NCBI GenBank assembly: GCA_903813345.2
Contig: CAIIXF020000006.1
Location: 28,401,936 to 28,465,935, forward strand
DNA length: 64,000 nt
Source of the DNA: Owenia fusiformis
Lineage: Eukaryota; Annelida; Polychaeta; Sabellida; Oweniidae
Reading direction: 5' to 3'
This document shows positions 46,801-58,800 of the stretch, in pieces; the first letter of the stretch is position 1, and every line of letters starts with the position of its first letter. The notes beneath the pieces were generated by a model that searched no databases, had not been told where the DNA came from, and saw only the letters and a program-made list of their open reading frames with translations. The position numbers and the translations under genes were made by a program.

Positions 46801-49800
46801 TCATCAAAATTCCAGGAAAATCGCTTATCTGTTCATAACTTGAAATTTTTACAGAAGCAAGAACAGACTAGTACCAAGATCTGGTTGAATAACAAACAAG
46901 GCAGCCACTTTGCTCTTCAAATTGCAATAATTATCACTGTGTATCTTGATTTTTAGGTTGGAGATATTGTGTTTGTTGGCTCTGAGAAGATTCTGCCCAC
47001 TAAGGAACTACCAGGTTTCCACTCAATATTCATATTAGACTGTGTAGTGGCAAAGGTACAAGTGGAGCTAGACCAGGCCTTCACTAAAGCAATGGTAAGA
47101 TATTTTGTGTTGAAATGATTTCAAAATGTACTGAACAACTTAGCAGATGTGTCTCTTTGACAGACCATGTAAAATCTGCTTCTCTGATTTGAGACACGAC
47201 TAAAACCAGTTTGCCTATTTGCAAGAGATTGAGTTGAATAAATAAGAGAATTTTCAAAATGCATTGTCTATTGCAACAATCAATAACAAAAATTAATGAA
47301 AAAAACAGATTCGGAAGATTTAGGGTACTTTTAGTTTGTAACATGTAAGATCCAGTGAAGAAGGATTTTAGGATGCATGTCGTCGAGTTTCTCAGATCTA
47401 TGAGTTTGAATATTTGTTTCAGGGTGATGTTGATCCCCACCAGGTGATGCAAGTTGCACAAGAGCTGATGCTTCCCATGTTTCTTCTAGTCCAGGCCTAC
47501 TATGTTTATGTCAGGTACACTACTATTAACTATTATACGGCTGCCTTAGTGCATTAATTGTTTAATTTTTTTTTTCTAAAATTAAAACTATAAATCATGA
47601 ACCACATTCACGTTTTCAAAATAACAGAGAATTGTTGTGATAGAGGTCGATGCACAGTCTACATTATGTACTACAATTAATAGTTTAATCAATAATAATC
47701 TTTTCTCAAATTGGTTCCAATTTTTCACAAATTATTTGATTATGTAAATAATGAACCATATTAATATAAACAAAATGAGAGGAAATGCGTTACAGTCAAT
47801 GTACAGTCTACATCGGGTAAAGCTTCGTCAAAATTGCCAGCTGCACTCAAAATTAGTTATCTGCAAAGAAAACAAAAGTCACGTTGAATAATTGGATGTT
47901 ACCCATTGTTCTGTGCTGTTTAGGTCATGCATCTTGAGTCAGGTGACCACAGAAGGTGACACAACCAACCTTGTCACCCCTGACATGTTAGAGGCGTACG
48001 GTGCTGTCATGAGTCTAGGATCCGGACGTGCATCAAAGATCTGTAGTCTGGGAACTGCTATTATGGGACTGCTGCCATCGAGTTTCAGGAATATTCTGGA
48101 GAAATGTACAAAATCTTCAAGCAATGAATTTCCTGGTGTGGGATCTTGGGTGAGTTTGTGATTTCCGGGGGGGGGGAGGTTGTCAACAGTGGTCATCCAT
48201 AAATGATTGGATTTGGCACTTCTTTATGTGACATCTTGTGAAAAATAACTAAATTATGAAGTAATAATATTAACATACCATCAAACATGCAAGAAATATT
48301 TAATGATTTCTAATGTTATATGTTGGCTCTTACATTCTAGTAAACTTGAAAAGATCAAATAATGCCTATAAGCAATTGTTTTATATTGAATGACAATTTT
48401 GTGCTGTCCCTAGGTCTGATTTCGTTACTCGGCTCGGAAAAAAGGTTTGTGGGTATCATTTTGTTCCAGACACTCTCTAGAATAAATTCATCTTGGGTGG
48501 AGTAAAAATGTGTGGTAAACGAATTTGCTATGGGCAGTTAAAGAGGCGCCATCTATTCATTTTCAAACAGGGGGTAGGGGTATAAAATAATTTTTTAACA
48601 CATTTTAATAGTAAAATGACATTGAAATACTAATAAAATCTTATCAAAAACATTATTTACAATCAGTATGAATTTTCTTGTGTGGATTAGGGTGAAAATA
48701 AGGGCATATCTTGAAATTCACTACAGGGGCGCCACCTATTTTGGTACTTCTACCCAGGTAATAACTTATTTTAGATTCGTTAAGGTACGAAATGTACTGA
48801 AAAAATTCATTCTGAAGGACCTATATATGTTCATACCACATACTTAAAATTAGATCAATAGCTTATGTACCGACGGAGAAAAAAATTATTGAAATTTAAA
48901 ATTGTGGTATCCTGCAGGATAGGGGTGACCATATCTCACATTATTAACTTCCAAAATATGGAGCATATGTATCTCAAATGTGCTCAAAATGTTGTATGTA
49001 CTCTTGCTTTGTCATAATATTACTAATAAGAAGTAGAAAAATGATTGTACATTTTAGAAATTATTAATTCTCATTTTGGCTTCTGACGTCCCAGGGGTGA
49101 CCATATCTCACCTTTATAACTTCCAAAATATGGAGCATATGTATCTCAAATGTGGTCAAAATGGTGTATGTACTCTTGCTTTGTCATAATATTAGTAATA
49201 AGAAGTAAGAAAATGATTGTACATTTAAAAAAATATTAATTCTCATTTTGGCTTCTGACGTCCCAGGGGTGACCGTATCATATGTCACCTTAATAACTTC
49301 CAAAATATTGAGCATATGTATCTCAAATGTGCTCAAAATGGTGTATGTACTCTTGCTTTGTCATAATATTAGTAATAAGAAGTAGAAAAATGATTTTACA
49401 TTTTAGAAATTATTAATTCTCATTTTGGCTTCTGACGTCCCAGGGGTGACCATATCTCACCTTAATAACTTCCAAAATATGGAGCATATGTATCTCAATT
49501 GTACTCAAAATGGTGTATGTACTCTTGCTTTGTCATAATATTATACTAATAAGATGTAGGAACATGATTATACATTTAAAAAATTTTAATTTTAATTTTA
49601 GCTTCTGAGGTCCCTCAATAACTTCTAAAATCAAATATACCAAAAATGGGGCATATGGTCTTGCTTTGTCATAATATTATTCATGAGATGTAGAAAAAAT
49701 TATTACACCTTTTTTGAATTGAAATTTTCATTTTAGCTTCCGAATCTGACATCCCAGGGGCAACTATATCTCACCTTGATATAACTCTCACAGTATGCAA

Positions 49801-52800
49801 CATATGCATCTCAAATGTGTGCCCAAAATGGTATAAATATAGTCTTGTTTTGTCATATTTATTGAGATTCATAAAATCAGAAGTTCAGAATTCATGGATT
49901 TGACTGTCTCCCCTGAAGAGCTACATATAGCCCAGAGACAATAAGATCTACTTTCAAATATTTGCATCTTCTCCCCTAACACTCCTTATATTACAGGAAC
50001 AATGGACGATAAGTCTTTTGCATGCCTTGGATGCAACATCTTTTGTATACTGGTAGCCTATCAGTAGTGTGAGTAGCCTAGCCTCTTTTACCAAAATTGG
50101 CCCCTTAACCCCAAATCTGACCCGAAATTTTGAAAATATCCTGAAAAATTAGGCCTTAAAGGCGCATTTATGCCCAAACATACACCAAACTGTCCCACTG
50201 CTAAATTACAAGGGCGATAAGTCACTTCTAATCCCGATTGACATTCTCCCGTTTGCATGTTTTGTCATATATCAGAATTACAAATGACTTATAACTGCAA
50301 TGTCTCATTCTATGGTACATGTATCAGAAGAAATCCAGATCGGAAATCAGATGATTTAGAACAGTATTAGAATGCAGATATGGCATCACATGCAATGATT
50401 GCATAAGGAAAGGGCTAAAGTTTTGCCATGGCCATATTCTGCAATAATATCATGGGAAGGTAGATACTGATAAGATTTCCTCTTTCAGTATGCAATCCAA
50501 ATTGACACTTTCAGTTTTTTTAGCATAAAGTTTTGATGTCTGGAAGGAAAACAGATCACTCTTGTTCTTGGCACATCTTAGGAAATTTACAAGAGAATTA
50601 GTATGATATACCTTCTCCCTTGTTCCATTACTATGTTTTATATGTGGGGAAGAAATATTACTTAATTTGCACAATCATTTATGTTCATGTTCTGCATATT
50701 TTCACTGTTGGGTTTTAGCATGTTAATGATCTAATTTTTGGCATGGTCATTCAAAATTTAATTTAATGGAGGAACAATAGTTTTCCATAATCTGTTATGA
50801 ATGGAGGTTTTGGAGGCCTAATAAACTGAAGAACTTTGTTCCTGGATATGGTTCTATCAAATGGTACTGTTAGGTTTTCAAGTTGCCTTTTGTCGAATGT
50901 GCTATATTGTTCTTGCCCCATCTCAACAATTGTATTCACTGTATGGCCTATCATGCCAAGAGTAATGCAAGTGTTCCAAAAGCTAAGCTCTTCTCTGGGA
51001 CCCTAGAAGTGCAGGACGTCACAATCATAAATTAATATTTCAATACAATCAATGTATGTTGTATGACAAACTTGAAAACTAGAGAATATGGCTAGAAAGA
51101 TTTATCATTACAAAGAGCTCCTTTTCCCGTATTTTACGTACTCAAAATCCCTTAATTCAGTGTATGATCCAAGGTGCATATATTGCAGGCCACAGGATAA
51201 CATATTAACACCTTATCAACATTTGTCATTACTTCATAAATGGAGTAAAGTACTCCCACTATTGATAGGCTAAAAGGATTCCTCAATGGATTACAAAATA
51301 TGTTTGGTCCAAGTTATGCAAGGGAATAATCTCATCCATTGTACCTGTAAGGGGTGTTTGGGGAGCAGATGCAAATATTTGAAAGCAGATATTATTTGCC
51401 CTGAATTATATGTAGCTGTAGAGGAGACAGTCAAAATCTATTGATTCTGAACTGTTGATTTTATGATTCTAAATAAATATGACAAAACAAGACTATATTT
51501 ATACCATTTTGAGCACATTTGAGATGCATAAGTTGCATATCGTGAGAGTTATCAAGGTGGGACACCAGAGGCTAAAATTAAATTTTTTTTAAAAAATGCA
51601 ATCATTTTTCTACATTTCATTAGTAATATGAAAGACAAGACTTTTCTGAGAATATTTGAGGCGTATATGTTACATATCTTAGAAGTTATTATTATTATTA
51701 TTATATGTTGCGATATGATTACCCAGGAACGTAAGAAGCTAAAATTAAAATTTTTTAAATGTATAATCATATTCCTACATCTTATTAGTATAATATTATG
51801 ACAAAGCAAGAGTACATACACCATTTTGAGTACATTTGAGATACATATGCTCCATATTTTGGAAGTTATTAAGGTGAGATATGGTCACCCCTGGGACGTC
51901 AGAAGCCAAAATGAGAATTAATAATTTCTAAAATGTACAATCATTTTTCTACTTCTTATTACTAATATTATGACAAAGCAAGAGTACATACACCATTTTG
52001 AGCACATTTGAGATACATATGCTCAATATTTTGGAAGTTATTAAGGTGACATATGGTCACCCCTGGGACGTCAGAAGCCAAAATGAGAATTAATATTTTT
52101 TTAAATGTACAATCATTTTCTTACTTCTTATTACTAATGTTATGACAAAGCAAGAGTACATACACCATTTTGACCACATTTGAGATACATATGCTCCATA
52201 TTTTGTAAGTTATAAAGGTGAGATATGGTCACCCCTGGGACGTCAGAAGCCAAAATGAGAATTAATAATTTCTAAAATGTACAATCATTTTTCTACTTCT
52301 TATTAGTAATATTATGACAAAGCAAGAGTACATACAACATTTTGAGCACATTTGAGATACATATGCTCCATATTTTGGAAGTTAATAATGTGAGATATGG
52401 TCACCCCTATCCTGCAGGATACCACAATTTTAAATTTCAATAATTTTTTTCTCCGTCGGTACATAAGCTATTGATCTAATTTTAAGTATGTGGTATGAAC
52501 ATATATAGGTCCTTCAGAATGAATTTTTTCAGTACATTTCGTACCTTAATGAATCTAAAATAAGTTATTACACGTGGTAGAAGTACCAAAATAGGTGGCG
52601 CCCCTGTAGTGAATTTCAAGATATGCCCTTATTTTCACCCTAATCCACACAAGAAAATTCATACTGATTGTAAATAATGTTTTTGATAAGATTTTATTAG
52701 TATTTCAATGTCATTTTACTATTAAAATGTGTTAAAAAATTATTTTATACCCCTACCCCCTGTTTGAAAATGAATAGATGGCGCCTCTTTAACTGCCCAT

Positions 52801-55800
52801 AGCAAATTCGTTTACCACACATTTTTACTCCACCCAAGATGAATTTATTCTAGAGAGTGTCTGGAACAAAATGATACCCACAAACCTTTTTTCCGAGCCG
52901 AGTAACGAAATCAGACCTAGGGACAGCACTTAATTGGTAATGTTAATGTTTTACCATTATTTTTTATTTTCCATTTTTTTTTATTTCAGCGCAATTTTTA
53001 CTCAAATGATCTGTGTCCAGTTGAAGGCTACATTGACTGTATTCAAGCTGCCCATATGTCTGCATTCACATGTAAGTTCAGTTATAACCTCATGACCAAA
53101 GTAGAGTCCATCTACATATGGGTCTTATGGATCACCTTGGTAGTTAGTGAATCACTGTACTTTTGACTTTAGTCAGTTTACTTTGAGTCATTTTTTATTG
53201 ATAAAGCTTTTGTCAAAAACTGAGATGAACCATTACAAAACTAGAATGGCTAAAATGGAAAATTGAACCAAATAGAAAAATGTACACATCTTCAATACTG
53301 AAATTGTGAGCCCAGTTATTTTTCCATCTAAGAAATGTGTTTTCTTATTCAGTATATAAATGTTATTTTACTTGTGTTGTAGGTCAGTGGCACCACACAA
53401 TATACAGATCCTTGGCCCACATGCTAAATGCCCTGGCCAGGTTTAGTGGAGATCTGTTAATGTAAGTAGTTTAGAATTTGTCTACAATGTAACATTGGTC
53501 TTTTTCATTGGCCTCTTGGCCATTGGACAGACTTTTAGCTAATTGAAATAAAATGTGCTAAGTAACAATATGTAAGCAATAACACATCAATGAGATCATC
53601 CACTCTAATCCACTCTCTATAAACTACAGTATTTTAACATTTTCATTAGGAGCTCAATAACAGGCTACTACAGGAAAACAATTCATTTAGAGCTCAAATG
53701 TTTCCGTGTTCTAGATAGCATTTTGATGAATCTAAAGTAAAGTGATAGGATATGAAGGCTGCCATTACATACAATCCAACCTATTCCATGACATATGCTA
53801 ATACCCCTAATTTGGAAAAATGGGCAAGTCCAAAAACAACAGGATAACCTGAATCCCTCTAGGTCAACTGACCTAACACCCCTTTATATGCTATATCTTC
53901 ATAATTGTACTTGCCTATGTATGGAAAAGTGGAAAAATTTTAGAGTCCAGTTTTTTACTCTATCTGCTAGAAGTTTCTTAGATAATTGGTAAATTGATGG
54001 CAGATATATGCAGGACTAGGGGTTACCAGATTGTTACGGGAACCTAGTCAACGTGATAGTTTACAGAAGTTGGAAAATCTACAATCTGAACTGGCACAGA
54101 TGACCAAGTAGCCGACCTTTGGGACAGCAAGGTGCATATGAGAAGCATGCACAACTTGAGTAGCAGTTTACTGAGGGAGTTGGTGCCCACCATCCCATGG
54201 TAGATCTTCAAGACTATACCTCAGCAGGGCCTCCTCAGCAGCAGAAGGTACTTGGACAGAGTCACAAGTCATTCTTCAGTGCAGTGAGCTCATTTGTGGT
54301 TGTATTTTAGTGTACTTCTAACACTAGAAACAGGTCAGTTTTTAGGAAATCCTTCCATGGATTTTATTTTCAAGCTACACGCTTAGCTAACAGTCAACTT
54401 TAGGTTAGCCTAGCTTCAGTCTTTGGGACAATAAGTTCAGACCCAGTTGAACTTTATTTGACCCCTACTGGCTTGTATTATCTTTTTTTGTAAAGGTTTT
54501 TCACTCATACTTTGAACCTATCTATAAGGGACCTTTATTCTTTAACCCTATACTAGTATACTTTTACTAGCCCTAGGGTTCTAATCCTTTGAGTTCATGA
54601 CTATACTTATTGTGTAGTATGTTATGTAATGATGGCCTTCTAGGTTCATAAGGTTATTCCCCTTATTCATGCACCTACAGTAGCTTTGTTGGAGTTCATT
54701 GCTTTGAATGACTATTCCTTAGTTTTTCACTCAGTAATCATTACATTCAAGCTGTGCTTATCCACTGAACAGTGTTTTCTTTTTTAAAATGTTGTGTTCA
54801 GGGATTATGAATAGGTGGAGTTTTTCTAAGAACTCTACTGATTGATGAGTGTAAATTATTATTACACTTTACTTGTATTTAAAGATCTTTTTGCTGATCT
54901 TGTTTCTTTTTTCTAACTTTTTATACTTTTTATTAGTCGGGAATTAGTCTCAACTTTGTTTCTAGTTTAGTAACTAGCTTGACTAGATAACATTTTCTTC
55001 AGTTAGATTGAATCTGCATTGTTCCTAGATGTAGTTAATTCTCATCTTTATTCACAATCACTTTACACCCTTTGTAGGGTTCTTGGTTCCAGCACTTTAT
55101 GGAATTGTGTGGTTTAGCAATCAATTAATTTAATATTAGTCTTTTTGACAATTTAAGAGATGTGAACGTTTCATTCACTTGCTACTCTTCACATCACTTG
55201 TTTTCTATGTTCTGTTTGTTTTCTGCTTACAGATACACTCAGCTTTTACATTTGTATTTATGTTCATGTAGAGTATAGATATGGCCGTGAGAGTCGTACA
55301 TGTAAAATTATTAATATAAAATTAATATAAATAAATATTGAGCCAATTAACACAAAACACAATACCTTGGAAAATAATGGCTAATTTAAGTTAATTAGCT
55401 ACAAGAGTTTACACTTTGACATAACTGTTAATTAGCTCAATTGGATATATTATAATACCATCTCCAACTCATCTTCTTGGGCGAAAATAAATCTCCAACT
55501 GGTGGTGTAAGCTGGGGAAGGAGGTGAGGGAAAAGAATCGAAATGTATAACTTACATTGATGTTAATGGATTTTGTACGCACCTAGGGAGAAAACCCTCC
55601 AACTACAATCCTATCGATATCTCGTCTGAAGTCTCATCTCGTACTCTCGAGATCTGAAGCTTGATGTTTCGTTCAGTGTAACTTACCAGAAACATTTACC
55701 TGGGATAACCGGGGAATGGTCTTCTTAGGGCTTGTTCATACCTAAACCTTAACCGACTCTCACATTGCCATAAATGAAATTATTGTCAATAATTTGAATT

Positions 55801-58800
55801 TCTTATTCATCAACTAATTTTAGGTCTAATTTTACATTCGTGTAAAATTAGTTAGTTTACAAAAGCCTTACTTTAAGATACATTGAATGGCTCATTAATG
55901 CCTTCTGGTCACAACATATTCATTCTTTATTTATACCAGGGCATAGGATGTTTGTTCTACAATCATTTTGGATATCTTGGTTTTCAAATCTTGTTTCATT
56001 ATTTTTAATTTTACAAGGATAATTTTTTACTAAGTTTTTTTTTTTTTTTTTGTTTGTACTTTTGTGTCTCTTTATGGAGATCTACATTATTGTTTATCTA
56101 CATATCTCAGGTCCACTCTATGTCATAGAATCTTTTGGTTAGTTTTACCCTAACCACATTTTTTTTCATGGAGTGGCTCACCTTAAAATATGCTTCTTAC
56201 TTTTGAACAGCTACTTATCAATCACTCCTTTTCTGGTATTGATTGGTTTCATGCATATTTTCTAAGTAACTATATGTTTCTTTATAAGCGGTGTACCTTC
56301 ACACATGTTTGAATCTTGTCTTAAATTGATAAGATCATGAGTCAATTGATTGAAATATAATTTTATATTATTCAATCAACAGTAGAAGAGAGGATTCTAC
56401 ACATCGGTTCAGGTTCTTTATACTATGAATCTTGTGTTTTAAACATGCTTCTAAGTGATGGGCTCTCATTTTTATTATCTGGAGCCTGTTTTCTTTCATT
56501 TTCGTTCTTATTCATTACCATAGTACTTATTCATTCGTGGATTGGTTATTATTTTCAAACAAGGTGGTTTTCATCTCATATTGAAAACACATCCCTTTGA
56601 TTGTGAAAGTTGCCTTTGTAGTTTTCGGCCTGGATTGCTTTAAGGTTTCACTCCAGTTCCAGACTTCATTTGGTGTTATATTTTTACTAGTTCATGTTCA
56701 TAGTACTGCTACTACTTTTTAACTAGTAAAAGGCTGGTAGTTTTAACCACTTGGATAAACTGACCATGTTGTTTATTATATAGTTTTTTCCCCTGAGAAA
56801 CTGCGAGTCACTTTTATTGTGGGATTCATCTTTGTGGTCTTTGGGCCTGGATTTCCTTCAGGTATCACTCCAGTTCCAGACTCCTTTTGGTCTTATTTTA
56901 TTACTAGTTCATGTTCATAGTACGTATACTACTATTTAACTAGAACAGGTTGGTAAATTTAACCAATTGGATAAACTAATCATGTTTTATGATATTGTTT
57001 TTTCCATTGAGAATCTACAAGTCACTTTATTTGTGGAATTAATCTTGGGCTTTTTGGACCTGGATTGCTTTAAGGTTTCACTCCAGTCCAGACTTCATTT
57101 TGTTTTATTTTATTACTAGTTCATAGTACTTATACTACTATTTAACTAGTAAAATGCTGGAAGTTTTAACCAATTGGATAAACTTATCATGTTTTTATGA
57201 TATAGTTTTTTCCCTTGAGCAACTGCAAGTTTGGCTTAAGACTACTGAAAAGTAATGTTCTTGGACCAAGCGTTGTATGGATCCAACAATTGACTGGTAG
57301 ACACATGCAGTAGTACTTCGATGACCATGCGGGCCTGATGTATATGCTGTTGATACTAGAGTTTCAACTCCAAGCCAAGTTTGATCTACAAAGGTTATGC
57401 TCCAAGTCAAGAACTTTGTGGATCCAGCACTACCTTACTACATACTGTAGTGTTCCAATACACCTACATCCATGATGTATGCTCTTGGTAGCTTTAGACA
57501 GACCCGGGAGAAAAGCTGACTATTCTTGTCAACCAGTGCTGCCAACTACAAACCTGGATGAAGTTAAAGGTTATGTTTTGGACACAGATTTTGGTTGATC
57601 TAGCACTACTATACTCTCATACTATACTAGTAGTGCTTCCCTTTGTAGCAGAATCTACGTTCAATGCTGTTATACTCCTATAGACAGATAGATGTACTAT
57701 CCATTGAAGATACCACTAGACTGTCTTTTGCAAGCCTGTGAAGAACATTTGAAAGTTTTTGGTTCCAGGCCAAGATTTTTTTTGATCCAGTGAGGTTCTG
57801 AATTCTTCTGCAGTAGTATGTCAATATGCACCACTAGCTATGATGTTTGATGTTTACAACCTGGACAGATGGATGTTCTAACCACAATCCAATAGTTATC
57901 AACTACAATGCCGAATACAACAATTGAAGGTTGCATTCCAAGCCAAGCTCTTTGTGGGAACAACACTTAGCAGTGCTTTGATGGCAGTGAAATACTTTCT
58001 GTTATGCTCTGTTGGCACTATAGACAATCATAACAGTGATATCCTCATCTTCTTAAAGATGTCTAACAAGTTTACCAACAAATGCAAGCTTGTTTCCAAC
58101 CACCTTTAGACTCATCTCCATACTAATCCTTTATAGATAAGTATGGACCTGTCTGCTGTTCTACTTTGTGCTTGATGTGCCACTGTGTCTACTAGGGAAG
58201 CTGTGTTACAGTTTTATACAGATGGATAGACTGTCTAGATGCACTAGTTTGTCCATTGAAGAACTTCTTTTGGCCAGATGGAAGATGTCTCTTCTTGCCC
58301 AGGTCAGCAGTAATGGTTGATCTGTTCTATGATGAATACTAATTGGTACTACAAAGAAGATGGTTTGACTTATCCCTGTAGTTATCTGGTGGCTGTACCA
58401 ACCTCGACTGGCTGGGTCTACGGAGGTGTCTTGCTCCATGTAACTTTGTTATGGATCCAAAAGACAAGAAGCACTTAGCAGATGTGTAGTGGTATTGTTC
58501 TATGTCGTTAAACCATTCTACAAGTTGGCTGAAACGGCTTTATGATCATCGCTGGTCCAGACTTGATGTTTAGTCAACTAACATCCAACTCTGAGAGCAG
58601 AGACTAGACAAGATGTTGTGTGTACCACCTCACTTTGTATGCAAGACTGGTTCCTTTAGGACCCTGTGCTGTGAAGTATGGTAGTTGATTTATCGGCAGC
58701 TTCCTAGAATTCCAATGGATGAAAGGATGATGCCTTTGTCTACACTGACAAGAACTACAACAATGGCTTGGATTATCTCAAGTATATCTCATCCAAGCTG

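Larger units (their letters stand above)
48401..52929. mobile_element. 4.5-kb foldback element in UBR4 intron 23
   Basis: The left end GTGCTGTCCCTAGGTCTGAT and right end (ATCAGACCTAGGGACAGCAC) are perfect inverted repeats, and near-identity continues through about 1.2-1.6 kb of each arm (CTCGGCTCGG, GGCGCCATCTATTCATTTTC and beyond, to about 49,990 / 51,340). Each arm holds several copies of a satellite of about 185 bp. The central about 1.35 kb is unpaired. No target duplication was visible. It resembles Drosophila FB elements in architecture only. Confidence 0.85.
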
